Positions 1-11,922 of a stretch of DNA of 64,000 bases are shown piece by piece (position 1 is the stretch's first letter; the number at the start of each line of letters is the position of its first letter). The translations under genes were made by a program, and so were the position numbers. Under the pieces are notes generated by a model. It was not told where the DNA came from. It worked only from the letters and a program-made list of their open reading frames with translations, and searched no databases. Source of the DNA: Cordilura impudica. Taxonomy: Eukaryota > Arthropoda > Insecta > Diptera > Scathophagidae. Location: the NCBI GenBank assembly GCA_963682025.1, contig OY821517.1, positions 96,579,946 through 96,643,945 on the forward strand, given 5' to 3'.

Positions 1-532
1 ATAGGAAACATATTTCCCACCCACGCATAAAAGAATAAATAACACTAGGTATTATTTTCCATATTATTTCTAACTCTTAGCTCCATAGTTTTTCTTTGCT
101 ATTCAGTCTATTATTCTTTATATTTTTTTAATAGTATTTAAATCTCTAACGTCATTTGCGATGTAAATGAAGGCGCCATTAAGTGAAAAAAAAATGTATA
201 AAAAGTTTTAAGAAAGTAAACGCCAAGTAGTAGGATATTGTTTTTGTTCCATCGATCTATTACGTTTCCTAGAACAATGATAATGAATGGCATTCTTCTT
301 TTATCATGCAAAAGCGATGAATAAATAAAAATGGTTTTACTATTAAATAGCTTTTCTTTTGTTATATTATTTTTTTTTTTCAAATCCATTTATACACAAA
401 TGATAGACATCATGTCCAATATTGTTTCAAATTGCTTTTAAAGAGAAATATCAATATTTATACACACCGAAAAGTGTTCAGTAAAATTACATAAAATGTT
501 TCAAAGTAAACACAATATTCACAAAAAAAAAA
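1..532. other. AT-rich spacer, nothing recognised
   Basis: This stretch is AT-rich with short A and T runs. The only open frame (138-389, minus) is low-complexity and resembles nothing I know. No repeat, RNA or promoter signal can be supported. Confidence 0.5.
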
Positions 533-1307
533 AACAAGTAAGAAAATTATAGTCGGTCTAGACCGACTATACGATACCCTATACAATGCTTTTAGAGACC
601 CTATATCTTAGGCCCAACTAATTGGATATAGAAAGTAAGCATAAACCAAATTTGAATGGCATATTTATTAATTTTTTTTGGCTGCAGATATGAAAAAGTT
701 CATATCGGATGCTATTTCTATATGGGGACTGATCATGGTTAGCAAAGTCTCTTGTATTTTGCAAAAATATATACAAACAAAATTTGAGATGAATCAGTGA
801 AATATTTTTTTTTTGATAGATTTAAGCGAAGATCGGGAAGCAGCTCTATATGGGGCCTATGACTAAGAGTTGTCCCATACGGATGGTTTTTGGGCTACTC
901 AATAATGGATGTAATAAACACATACTAACCCAATTCGACTAGGATCTATACGACAATTTGGATCATATGGCAATTTATGTCGATTTCATAGCGGTCATTT
1001 GTATGCGGGCTAGGTCTGAACATAGACCGATTCTCACAGCGTTCATCCTATGGCCGATAGAAGCTTTAATACTAAATTTCATCAAAATATATTCATATTT
1101 GCGACCTATAGTTTGATTACAAGATTTACATGGACACACAGACGGACGGACGGACGGATGGACGGACGGACATTGTTAAATCGACTCAAAAAATGATTCT
1201 GATTCGATCGGTATAATAAAAAATGGGTCTATGTCAAATATTTTTGGTAGTTACAAGCAGCAGCACAAAGTCATTATACCCAAACCACATAGTGGTATAG
1301 GGTATAA
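533..1307 (+). mobile_element. Helentron-type interspersed element (HINE), full length
   Basis: This is one of about ten near-full-length copies of the commonest repeat in the window. It opens AACAAGTAAGAAAATTATAG, followed by the perfect palindrome AGTCGGTCTAGACCGACT and the motif ATACCCTATACCA. It closes with the inverse motif TGGTATAGGGTATAA, where TTATACCC and GGGTATAA form a terminal hairpin. A GGAC array at about 1140-1171 has roughly eight units, one changed to GGAT. The layout (5' palindrome, internal GTCY-type microsatellite, 3' hairpin, no obvious target duplication) fits the dipteran mini-me/DINE-1 elements now grouped with Helentrons. It carries no transposase, so it is non-autonomous. 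Several small indels make it more diverged than the 41-43-kb copies. Confidence 0.85.
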
Positions 1308-1390
1308 ATACTTTGTTAAAGGTTTGAAATACATTTTCATTTCGATTTGAATTTTAGTACAAAAGTGAAGTGTTAAAAGTTTAAAAAAAG

Positions 1391-1458
1391 TTATTTTTAA
1401 ACTCTTTCTTTTAACTCGTACTCTTGGTGTGTCTGCCGTGGGGCAAACCTATTCCCCC
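1391..1458 (-). repeat. Short repeat shared with the 7.3-kb region
   Basis: The minus strand reads a stretch with TTGCCCCACGGCAG followed by GAGTTAAAAGAA and GAGTTTAAAAAT. The plus strand at 7286-7346 carries nearly the same string with a 7-base gap. The two copies are in opposite orientation, so this is a dispersed repeat or the end of an unidentified element. Confidence 0.5.
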
Positions 1459-1459
1459 T

Positions 1460-2105
1460 TATACACTTATTCATCAAATTTAAATATTACTGGTTGAAGT
1501 TGTTTAATTTCCTTTTTAACTGCAAATTTTATTGATCTGTAAGACTTTTTTGAAGAAGGAGTTTTATTTTTCAATACATCAATTTCTGTTGTTCTACTAG
1601 TTGACGGCTCGAAGCCAGTATAGATTTTTGTTAAGCGCAATGGAACGAAGGTACCATAAATATATTAAAATTTTTGGCATTAAGTTGCTTGTGTTGCTTC
1701 TGACCAGAGGATCCATCGTATCCCCATTTGGAAATTTAAGTAATACCGCCATTTCCAATTTTTCTTTTTAAATGATCAGTATCAAGCGTATTTAGCAATC
1801 ATTTTGCAGTATGTTGAAGGAGATCTTGCAATTTTATTTCTGCTGAATTTGAAGTAACACTAACAGCAGATTGTGAAGGTAAGCATTCTTTTTTGGCAGA
1901 AATTAAATCTCGATGTTCTGGAAAAATCCCACAATTCTTTTCTCTGAGTCGCTTCCGCAATTCCTTATATTGATTTTTGGTTAACTTAAAATCCAAAAAT
2001 AGGGCAAACGCTTCTTCTGGAGTAAATTTCTTATCTTCAGTTGGTGTAGGAATGTTTTTAAAAATCCTCTTTGTGCGCCCTGAGCTCGCTTCTACTATTT
2101 TTTCA
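1460..2105 (-). pseudogene. RAG1/Transib-like DDE transposase, fragment (copy A)
   Basis: The minus strand encodes the middle of the same protein seen at 49.2-50.7 kb and 59.6-61.5 kb. In order it shows EKIVEASSGRTKRIF, the FTPEEAFALFLD block, a 65-codon open piece (1996-1799) with KNQYKELRKR and AEIKLQDLLQHTAK, then SKWGYDGSSGQKQHKQ and FVPLRLTKIYTGFEPSTS. The aspartate in GYDGSSGQ is the proposed first catalytic residue. The frame then breaks at least twice, an internal deletion joins the KKSYRSIKF block to KQLQPVIFKFDE, and the fragment ends at a stop near 1460. The second aspartate block, the zinc cysteines and the C-terminus are missing. It is the most degraded of the three copies. Relationship to the other copies is directly visible; the RAG1 link is inference. 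Confidence 0.75.
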
Positions 2106-2109
2106 TTTA

Positions 2110-4140
2110 TTTCAATTTAATTTTTCCTATTCTGGTTGAATTTTGAATACATTCAAAAAGTGCTATATACATTTGACAGCAATATAAATTTTTGATTTCA
2201 AACTGTTCTCTGATATAACTATCAAATATAATATTAATTTTGGTATCACACATGATTAGGACCACTATTTCTTAATAAATATTGTAGCAAACCGATCGAC
2301 AAATATTTTCAGATGTTATTTTTAAATTGGTTTTACATGCTCTCTTTAAAATGATTATTGATGCAGTTAGCACTTTGTTAATATAAGCCCTTGATATACA
2401 AATTTGTTTATACTGTATTAAATATAAAAACTAAATGATCTAAATGTTTTCATGAAATAACGAATAAATTTGAGGAATTTTATGAATACTTAAATTTGAT
2501 TTATTTAAAAAAAATCCTGATGAAGAAAATATTTATAGATTTTCATCAAGAGTACCCCACCGGTTATTTTCAGAAAATAAGTCCAGAATATTATTTTTTG
2601 GGTCACTCAAATATTGTCAATACGTCTTATCGAAATTCTTTAACAAATATATAATTTTTCGATATTTTGTTTTAAAAAAATTTAAATCTCCTTAAATTTG
2701 ACTTTTGACCTTAAAGAGGGACAGATTATAGTGTTGCAACTTAACCTTAATTTAAAAAATTGAGAACATATCTCAACTAGTATAGTATTTTGGCAAAAGA
2801 TATTTGAAATATGAAAACACCAAAAAGATGTAGCCTAAAATTTAAAAAGTATTAAAAAATCACATTTTTCTTCAAATCCGCTGAAATAAAAACACTGCCC
2901 TAGCCAAATTAAGAACAGGATACCCACAATATTTACCATTTTTAATCACATGTACTTTTTTAATAAGATCCTGAAGTCCAATCGTTGAATTCGGTAAATT
3001 TCTTGAACAAAATTTTTGAAAAATTAAAATTGGAGATTTTGAAATATTGCTAAAAAAAAATACGTAACGTAACAATAGACGAGATGCAAAATATTTCGCA
3101 CAACACCATTTTGTGATCAGGAGAATGCAAAAGTATTATCGTTGGAATAATTTCAACGTCTTTAAAAATGTGAGCTCGATTTTCTTAATCAAGTGGTCTG
3201 CGGCGCATTTATTGCCTGGGGAACTTTATATAACTTGTCTGTTTTTCAACCGATGTTGGATTTTGTTATTTTATTAGAAAGGTAATTTACTTTTCGTTAT
3301 AGTTTATTAATTAATTTTATTAAAACGCAATTATTAATATCAAAATTTTTGTGCAAACTTTTCACATTTTGCGCACTACAATTATAGAGCCAGTGTCACA
3401 ATAATCCGACCCGCTCGTCTTGAAATTTCAATAATCAAAAATGGCTGTCACCCTAATATACATATAAACAAACGTTTACTTGATTGAATTATTTTTTTAG
3501 GGCTTTGCTATGATTTTTAACTTTATAATTTTTGAAAGTGAATATTTTCAAAAAAATTAAATTTTTTTTAACATTAAAAAACTAAAAATAGGTCCCAGAA
3601 CAACATTTCTGTTTATGCATTTTCTGAAAACAACTGCCGAAACTCGTTCCGGTGCGTTCCGGCAGAAAAATAGCACTGGATTTATCATTTGACAATAACA
3701 TTTTGGTATTTAAAACAGAAATCGAAATAATTTTTCCGTAACATAACCACAACAGTTAATTATTCTTTTGACCGATTACTAATTATAACACAAATTTGGT
3801 TTTATCATATTAACCAAGAATTTATAACAATATCTGTTTAGACATTGAATATTTTAAATATTTTTCTATAATGCGATAAACTGTTGCAACATTTTTTTTT
3901 TTTTTTTCATTTTCGTAGAGTTGCCTCAATTAAGTTATTTAAATAATAAATTAATAACTTAATTATTTAAGTAATAACTCAATTTGCTTTCGTAAATACT
4001 TCCATTTTGGCAAAAAAAAATAAGATAATAATGTTGTAAGCGAAGAAAAGCTATTGCATTCTTAAATGCTTATAAATTTCCGCAAAAAGTTCTATTACAT
4101 AAGTAAATTCTTCTAGTACTAACCATATTACAATAGTTTC
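2110..4140. other. AT-rich spacer, nothing recognised
   Basis: I see long A/T runs, short open frames without known motifs (for example 2872-3075, minus), and a small direct repeat TTCCGGTGCGTTCCGG at about 3648-3663. Nothing here supports a gene, RNA or named element. Confidence 0.45.
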
Positions 4141-4149
4141 TTTTTTTGT

Positions 4150-5507
4150 GTTTATAGTTCAGATGACGACACTTTGACTTACAATATTTTCGCGGACTAT
4201 AATATTCATCGGGTATACATTTTACATTTATCATCAATGAAACATTTTTTAAAATTTGGTCCTGATGGAATGCCTAGTTGCCTTTTTGCGGTCCACTTAC
4301 CACAATCTCCAATAAGTCTATTTAATTGTGTTACTTAAAACTCGAGTGAATAAAATCTTGTATAATTGCTTTGTTTAAAAGTAAAAGCAAAGAAAAAATT
4401 TTAACTGTTAACTTATCACATTAAACTTCTTTGCTATTATCCGCATATCAGCATTGTTTCTGAAATTGGGTTTTTAAATATCATGCAAGCAGATTATCGC
4501 ATATGGGACTTAGTTTTACTGTTCCAAAGTGGCTGAGATCCTATCTCTCCAGTAGAACGCAACACGAAAAGTTCAGAGATTTTGTTCCAAAATTCAATGA
4601 AGTTTTTTTGCCGTTCTACAGGGAGGGCATCTGGGCTCCACACTGTTCACTTTATTTATAACCTATATCCGTTCGATCATGTTGAATTGTAAAGTACTAA
4701 TATAAGCAGATGAAGTCAAAATTTGTAATATTATTAAATTGCTCAACGAGTTAATAACAGACCTCTCCAGTTCACCCTATTCTTGAATATGGATCAATTA
4801 TATGGGATCCTTACTATATCATTCATATGAGGACAAATACAGTTTTTCAAATTTTGTTTAGAGGCTTTGGATGGAATTCATATATGCTACCATCATATGT
4901 TAACAGACTTGTTCTTATAAAGTTACTAACTTTAAAATGTCGTCGTGTGATGCTGAGTACCCCATTTCTGTTTGAGTTAATTCGTAGTTTAAGTCTGAAT
5001 TCCTGCTTGGTAAAATTAACTGTTGCGTTCCAACAATATCAGCTCGTAACTTCCAATTAATTTAGATCTGTTTATGTCAACAATTACTCCTTTCGCCTTG
5101 TGTGTGAAAGTTTCAGAAAATGTATAATGTATTTTATTATTTATAATTTATTTTATTAAAACACAAAAGTATTTGGTGTGCTCTTATTGAGCGGTTTCTG
5201 ACAACTGTCTTTATTATTTAAATTTAAACTTAATTCTATCTATAAATATTACATGCACACACACATACATTCACACACTTAAAGCTAGAACTAATCGTGG
5301 GATTTAGCTGGCTCAGCAGTTTACAGGCTAGCCAGCTATAATGAGTGTGGGCAAATAACTCAACGGAATGTGAGTGTTTAGTTACATGCTGAAGGCATGG
5401 TAACTATGACTTGTCAAACACACTACAAATGTTATTATATTACAAATATCTCCGAGAGCAATGATTTTTAAAAATGTAGGGATGTATAATCTATAAATCT
5501 AAATGAA

Positions 5508-5546
<39 letters not shown>

Positions 5547-5557
5547 ATATATAAATA
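4150..5557 (+). pseudogene. Jockey-like non-LTR retrotransposon, 5'-truncated reverse transcriptase and 3' end
   Basis: The plus strand retains the order of a Jockey-clade ORF2 in shifting frames. GPDGMPS at about 4261 is the RT finger motif. TVPKWLRSYLSSRTQ at about 4520 and a degraded GSHLGP-like box at about 4620-4660 follow. The catalytic YADD box is destroyed: at about 4700-4715 it reads stop-A-D-E. The C-terminal region (4780-5060) retains the LEYGSIIWDPYY block and a run starting LPSYVNRLVLIKLLTLKCRR, typical of the post-RT domain. The element ends in an (AAAT)n tail at 5512-5557, the usual 3' end of such elements. No 5' half, endonuclease or RNase H is seen. The segment 5140-5500 is either its 3' UTR or unrelated sequence. 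Confidence 0.7.
5512..5557 (+). repeat. (AAAT)n tail
   Basis: About eleven AAAT units lie at the 3' end of the non-LTR fragment. This is consistent with target-primed reverse transcription initiating on a short repeat. Confidence 0.8.
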
Positions 5558-5575
5558 GATAATCTAACCCATAGA

Positions 5576-5907
5576 AACAAAGTAACTATGCGTGACTGTG
5601 TGTGACTATCTTAAAATTAATCGTTGGCCACTATAAGTCTATGGACAAAGTTTCAAATAGATCGGATGAAGGAAAGTGAGGTTTTAATCTCTCCGTGGCT
5701 ATGCGTGACTAAGCGTGACTATGCGTGAATGTGCACGACTATGTCAAAGTTAATCTTTTTCACAGCAAGTCTATCAACCAAGCTTCAGATTGATTGGATA
5801 TGGGGAAATCCATTTTAAATCTATCCGTAATTGTCAAAGGTAATCTGTTCTTACAACAAGTGTATGGACCAAGTTTCAGATCGATCAGATGAGGGGAATG
5901 ATATTTA
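5576..5907 (+). repeat. Tandem repeat, about 90-130-bp unit (left part)
   Basis: Three imperfect units are recognised by AAGYTTCAGATYGATYRGAT at about 5650, 5780 and 5873, with TGACTATGCGTGA motifs between them. A fourth unit resumes at 7187 after the mariner insertion, so the array was interrupted at 5907. Confidence 0.65.
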
Positions 5908-7186
5908 AAGGGGCCGCCAAATAACTTTTTTTTTTTTTTTTTTGAAAATGCTATAAAAAAAAGTACTGAATATTATCTCAAATTTCTTTTTTTATTTGAA
6001 AGAACAATCCTTCCGGTTAATAATGGAAAATAAATTCATTCAAATGGCTGCCTTGGCTGGCCATACAGTAGCCTACACTATCGGTCCAATTTTTAAGCAC
6101 TTTATCGATGGCGTGCAGCTGTATTTCACCAATGGCTTCACGAATATTGTCCTTTAAAGCGCCAATTGTCTCTAGCTTGTTGGTGCAACACTTATCTTTG
6201 AGGACACCCCACAAATAATAGTCCAACGGTGTCAAATCGCGGCCAAACGACATCAGCTCTGCGGCTGATAATGCGATCTACAAAAACAGGGCGCAAAACA
6301 TCGAGTGTAGCTTCGGCTCTGTGGCACGTAGCGCCGTTCTGTTGAAACCAACTGTTGCTAATATCCTCCTCTTCGATTTTCGTGAACAAAAATTCGTTCA
6401 ACATGGCCCGATAACGATCGCCATTGACTCTATCGGCCACTCCTTGTTCATTTTCAAAGAAAAATGGCCCACTTATGGCTCTGGACCAAAATCCGCACCA
6501 AACAGTGACTCGTTTTGGGTGTATCGGCTTTTCAATGTATGCGTGCGGGTTTTCTGTGCCCCAAATGCGACAATTTTGCTTGTTTACATACCCGCCAAGA
6601 TCAAAATGAGCTTCATCTGAAGAGATGATTTTTTTTGGCAAAATCGGCATCTTCTGTAAGTCGATCGCAGGCCCACTTAGCGAAGCGAAAACACATTGGA
6701 TGGTCAGTTGGCTTCAACTCTTGAACCAATTGGACTTTGTATGTCGTCATACCAAGGTCTTTATGCAAAATTCGTCTCAGTGATGCCTCCGAAATGTTCA
6801 ATTCTTGAGAACGACGGTGAATTGATGTTGATGGCGCTTCACGCACACTTTCTGCCACAGCAGCAATATTCTCGGGTGTACGCACTGTTTTTGGCTTTTC
6901 ACGCTTTGGTTTATCGATGAGGATGCCAGTTTCTTTTACTTTTTTCACAATATAAGGAACATACGGAGCTGACGGTGCTTCTCTTCTTCCAAAATCCGTA
7001 CGCAATTTTCGTACACATTCTGCAACATTACCATGATATTCAAAGTAATATCGCAAAATTTCCCAGCATTGTTTAGGCATATACACAAGCATATTCGTTC
7101 AGCGGAAGGTTAACTAATTATCTGTCTAATTATCTGATTATCTGATTATCTAGTTGAAAAAAAAAAACGTTAAATGGCGGACCCTT
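5908..7186 (-). mobile_element. DD41D (rosa-like) mariner, 1,279 bp, defective
   Basis: The ends are inverted (AAGGGGCCGCC and the complement of GGCGGACCCTT, followed by a T-run) and flanked by TA duplications at 5906-5907 and 7187-7188. The minus strand encodes a transposase from 7092 down to about 6017: an N-terminal helix-turn-helix region with KTVRTPENIAAVAESVREAP, then SSDEAHFDLGG (first Asp), WFQQNGATCH, and a DLTPLDYYLWG block. Counting from the second catalytic site to the Asp of PLDYY on the 53.5-kb relative gives 41 residues, the spacing of the rosa family. Here the second Asp is replaced by Asn (QQNG), and at least two frameshifts (near 6650 and 6250) split the frame. It is therefore inactive. 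A near-identical copy lies at 53447-54679. Confidence 0.88.
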
Positions 7187-7346
7187 TAGATCACTCCCTG
7201 ACTGTGCGTGACTATGCTTGACTACACCAAAATTAATGTGTAGTCACAACAAAACTATTTGCCTAGTTTCAGATTAATTGGATAATGGGGAATGGGGTTG
7301 CCCCACGACAGTGAGTATGAGTTAAAAGAAGGAGTTTAAAAATCAA
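7187..7346 (+). repeat. Tandem repeat, continuation after mariner
   Basis: The unit (TGACTGTGCGTGACTATG, then TAGTTTCAGATTAATTGGAT) continues the array broken at 5907. It runs into TTGCCCCACGACAG and GAGTTAAAAGAAGGAG, the string that recurs inverted at 1391-1458. Confidence 0.6.
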
Positions 7347-7439
7347 CACAAGATTTGAATTAAACAGAAAACAAAATTTTTTCTTTACACTTTTATTTTT
7401 TTAATGAATATGAAGGTGCACAGCATAAGGTTATGTATA

Positions 7440-7930
7440 GAGCAACACAGACCAATGGCCTATGTGGCTTTGATCTCTATTGACTATTTTGCAGATAATT
7501 GACTAACTTTCATTGATGCAGCATATAATCTCGTCCTTCAATACACAAGTGATTGAGGGGGACCAATTCTGATCACCGAAACGATGGAATAAATTGCCAG
7601 AAAATATCTCATCCAGCAACTGAATCATTTAACGGACTGTATAGCTCATGGCTTTGTCTTCATCATTATCATCTAAATTAGGCAAAAAAATAAACGCTGT
7701 TTTCATGTAATGGCTTAATCAGCCCCATTTTCGAACAATTATAGTCCAATGATTCCTCCAGCCTGAAATTTGCACCAAACAGTGACAAGTTTTAGATGCA
7801 TTGGTTTTTCGACAAACACGTGTAGGTTCTGTGAATAACAACTTCGAAAATGTTGATGGTTAACGAGGCCATCATGGAGAAAATATAATTCATGGCTTCA
7901 TCGCCGCCAAAATTTCATTATTTTTAAAAT
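7440..7930 (-). pseudogene. Old DD41D-like mariner transposase remnant
   Basis: The minus strand at about 7700-7860 reads HVFVEKPMHLKLVTVWCKF and GGIIG, aligning with HAYIEKPIHPKRVTVWCGF in the 5.9-kb mariner. The identity is only partial and no continuous frame survives. The remainder (7440-7690) contains scattered matches only. It is an older relative, not a duplicate of the neighbouring copy. Confidence 0.6.
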
Positions 7931-7999
7931 ATGTTTCAAAAATACAATGCTCTAAGGAGGGAAATCGAAGAAATCGTAACACACATAGAAAGTAATATT

Positions 8000-8850
8000 A
8001 AAGAAACCATTGCACCTAGAATTTTGATTTTTGTTGTTTAATTGAAATTATATTAAAGCTACAAAGAAAGATAACTGTTATACTTCCAGTTACTACTTTT
8101 GCTCTTATGAAACAATTCTTTAGAAACCTCTTGTTAGGGATTTTTGGCACAAGCATAAAACTTTCTACATTTTGGGAAATGTTTTTATATTTTTTAACTT
8201 CATTTTTGCAAGAGCCCAATACCTCTCCACTGGCTTAAGCTCCGGACAATTTGAATGCTTTGCCTTCATTGATACAAAAACTAATATACTGTTACACTAC
8301 TGCTAAAAAGCTTTTAATGTAGCGACAGGATACCAATTTGGGCCAAAAATATATGGACACATTTTGTTGGCAAGTAGTCCTTAATAAAATTTCGCTATTT
8401 ATAGAGCCCGGTGTAACAATTAACTTGCTTCTTTTACCACAACTGCATAATGGTTGCCGCACCAGAGACATTTTGGATACCTTATTTGCTTTTGGACCCT
8501 AAACCTCTTTCCCATATTTCCTCGAGCATTATCAAATTAAAAATTTTAACCTCGAATTGAAATATTACTGTCTAGAATATTTTGGGCTTTGTATGTTTTC
8601 AAACCTGTGATGACTTTTGCTAACCGGGCTAGTTTTCTACCGTATATGATGGAAGCTCTTTTTAGTATGCTTTCGTTCATGTTAAATTATATTTCTTATC
8701 ATTGACCATATTGTCCTGATAGTTCGTAATAGCATGGGAAACAGTTTAATATCAGATCATTGACTCATTTGCAATCTTTTTGTAGGGCCAAGCTGGTTTT
8801 TGTTGAAAATATTTAACAATTCCAGCACGTACTTTTATTTCGTCACTCAT
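8000..8850 (-). pseudogene. DD37E-type Tc1/mariner transposase remnant
   Basis: The minus strand starts ATG at 8850 with MSDEIKVRAGIVKYFQQ and the helix-turn-helix stretch WPYKKIANES. Near the end (about 8250-8180) it reads NCPELKPVERYWALAKMKLK, which matches the C-terminal catalytic-Glu region (PELRPVERYWAL) of the ITmDD37E group known from mosquitoes. The middle is heavily decayed with stops in all frames (HYAVV, LHRAL and similar scraps). Inverted repeats were not found. The family assignment rests on the two end motifs. Confidence 0.6.
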
Positions 8851-8899
8851 TTTAATCGAAAGACCAACAAGTGAATAGAGCTGTCGCTAAGAATAATAA

Positions 8900-11430
8900 C
8901 TGGTATATTTTCTAAAGATAACTTAATAAAAAAAAATAATGCTTTCGAAAAAGTTATAAGAAACATGTTATTATTCGATCTCACTCCTTACCATGCAATC
9001 AACACTTCACTTTACAAAAGGTAACGACAAAAAATATATATAATATGTTCATAATTCATAGCCATCCATGTAGCCATAAGGCCTTTTGTCCATACGTCTA
9101 TGTTGAATATAAGAATTCTAATAAAATAATAGCTTTTAAATACACGACAATTTCATTCAGTTTTTTTATTGCTTATTTTCTAAGTTCACTTATACCCAGT
9201 TTTGATACAATAAGAATATTTTTTGGAAACCGATATACATTGCCAAAAATCATTGTTTAGGGTATGTTATAATTGGCTTAGATACACAAAAAAATAATAA
9301 TAAAACAACAACTTATGCTTTCAGTTATATTTTGTATGATTTATCCGAAAACCTTCTTTTTCAAATGTTCTTTAGAAAACAAAAGTGGTAGGCACACATG
9401 CATAACCTCTCTTTGACTAGAAAGCTGTTATGTGTATTATCGATTTTTCTTTTACTTTATTGGGCAATATACTAACTAACAACATCAGGAACTAAAATGG
9501 AATATTTTATTTGCAAACATGCAGAATACTACTTTACTGCAAAGTACTACATAGCCAAAAAAATACTATGCAAAACCAATTATATACCAAAAATTTTATG
9601 TTATTGCCCCTCACAAAGTAAGCCTTATAAAAAGTAAGCCTTTTGAAGTGTTCTTGAAAGAAGTTGTTCATTTCAATATATTATATTATCATATGTGTTA
9701 ACTTTGTATAGTAAGTTTTCTGTAAATTGTAAGAAATTTCAATGCTGAAAGACTCATAAATATTTATGAGTAGCTTAGTAATCATTTTTTTCTTGGAAAT
9801 AATTTTTAAAATTATATTTCAATTTCTGTATTCTACATGTATGTTACGAACTAATAATAAAGGAAGAAATTTGCACAAAGTTCTATTGCTACAAGTTGTA
9901 AATGTTCATTACATACAGCAAAGTAAGATTTCCAATTTGGCATTTCGTATTATTGTTTAATTTATTTATTTTTTTTTTGGTTTTTATATATTACTATTTA
10001 AAACTTTTAGTTTCTGTGGTTGTTTATGTACATGTGAAAAAGGATTGCTGTTACACATTTCCGTTTTCCATCTCTTTTCCTCTTACAAATGCATATTGAA
10101 TATATAAATATTTTGATGCTGCTGCTGTAGTAGTATCCAGATAGTATTTGTATTTACAACAGTTGTTGCTACACCTGCTGTCTTGTTTTTATATATATTT
10201 GCTTTTATTTGAAATGCATTTCCGTATCCGTTTTTAGTGTAATTTTTGAAATTTCACTTTGCAATATCCGGCGGTATTTACATTTTATTTTAACTTTGTT
10301 ATAAATAAAACACGATTTAAATTTTGTTATATGAATGCTTTGGGGAGTAATATTTTTTCATGTGGATGTAAAAGGAGCCTTTCACTTATGTAATTTGTTG
10401 AAATTTCCCTTATATTTGTAACCACAACTTAAATGGCTACGTAAAAATACTAAAGTACAATTGAAAGGTAAGATAAAAGATGGGGCATTTCATGTCTAGT
10501 GATCTAACCTTTTAAAGCGATGTCTTCCAATCGGGATGAAATTTGCACCAATTTTAGTCCTATTAGATACTAGTTGAGACACAATTCTTCAAGAAGATCG
10601 GTCAAGAACTCTCTAACTCAGAGGCGGTCAAAATTTCACATTTTAGTGAAACAGGTGTTTTTTCTCAACCAAGTAATTTTTTTACCTATTGTTCTAAACA
10701 AAATTTGTCCCAATTGGTTTAGATAGCCATTTCTTTAATATTTCGAGAAACAAAATTAAAAGCAAAAAAAAAAAATTATTTGACTTACTTTTACTTTTTT
10801 TTAAAAAAAAAATGCCCTTTTTTTCTCAAAAGAAAACTTGGGTTTTTCCTTTAAGAGTTTTTTAGTTTTTAGTGTTTCTTAAACCTTAAAAATAAAGCAT
10901 ATATTAAGAAACTAGGCAAATTTGCCATTCCGATGGTATGTAACACACCTAACTTAACTTTCATACCTTCGATGCTAAAATACCCGCAATATGCTAACGT
11001 CTGGAAAAAAATCACTTTTTCTGTAGACATGTTGAAAAAATATTTTTTGTATTTATTTGTAATAATAACTAAATTAATATATAACAATAATAATAAAAAT
11101 AAAAAGATAATCACTTGTATCATAACTATTTTTTTGATTAATTTATTGTAGCTGATGAAGCATTTAAGTTTTGTAAATTTTTATGTATCCAGTCTTTCAT
11201 CCAGTTAATTACACACTATATCTACACATAAATCAAAGTTTTTTTTATTTATTTTCCATTCTCTTCCCCATTTTTTAACAACAAATTTCCGAAATTTTAT
11301 ACCAAAAATCGTGTTTTTCACCTCAAAATGCTGCCAAAAATAAAAAATAAATAATTTAAAAAAAACTCTTCGTGATTACCTCGGGAAACATGCCTTTTAA
11401 ACACAATTAAATTTTTTTATTTCTCATGCC
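8900..11430. other. AT-rich spacer with unassigned hydrophobic frames
   Basis: Short open frames at 9045-9260, 9766-10099 and 10869-11151 are rich in Phe, Ile and Leu, as random AT-rich DNA would be. They lack signal-peptide structure, motifs or usable contexts. I see no repeat shared with the rest of the window and no supported gene. Confidence 0.45.
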
Positions 11431-11435
11431 AAAAA

Positions 11436-11870
11436 GTGAGCCATGGTAGAGGCTCTGTCATGTTCTGGAAGTGCATTGAATACATCGGGTTGGGTGACTT
11501 GTTTCCCAAGGCTAATATTTGAATACCGTAAATGATAACGTTTTCCCTTCAGGACACTGGTTGATCGAAGTATCATTTATCCTACAACGGGACAATGCCC
11601 CATGCCATAAAAGCACAATAATATCCAAATTATTGAAGAATGATGGTACTACTACTCTGGACTGGCCACCAGAATATGTCAATGAAAACATGTGGTCTCT
11701 TATCAAACGTACAATAATTTGTTCTTTACACAATATCAAAGAAGAGACAATTTCCGAGGTCACTTTTCTTTGGAATGAGATATCCTCAGAGGTCTCTCAA
11801 AATTTAGTAGAGTCAGCTCCAAGACGCATTCAAAAAGTTATTGAAGCCAAAGGGGACTGACTATTCATCT
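11436..11870 (+). pseudogene. Tc1-like transposase, C-terminal fragment
   Basis: The plus strand reads HGRGSVMFWKCIEY at about 11440, then after frame changes LQRDNAPCHKSTIISKLLK (second catalytic Asp in RDNAPCH) and LDWPPEY, NENMWSLIKR (third residue Glu). It closes with LVESAPRRIQKVIEAKGD and a stop at 11858-11860. This is the usual Tc1 order. About four residues of the SPDLNPIEN loop are missing, and everything upstream of the GGGSVMFWG box is absent. The last 113 codons (11519-11860) are open. A reversed HINE begins 60 bases downstream. Confidence 0.8.
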
Positions 11871-11922
11871 TATTAACTCATAATCAAATTTTTGTACATA
11901 TGTTAAATATTAAGCTTCTTTT

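Noticed and set aside
6321..6920. Plus-strand frames opposite the mariner transposase (also 53789-54388)
   Set aside because: They are antisense shadows of the real minus-strand transposase, and the same shadows appear in both copies.
9045..10099. Membrane-protein genes from Phe/Ile/Leu-rich frames
   Set aside because: AT-rich DNA yields such frames by chance. There is no conserved motif, intron structure or supporting context.
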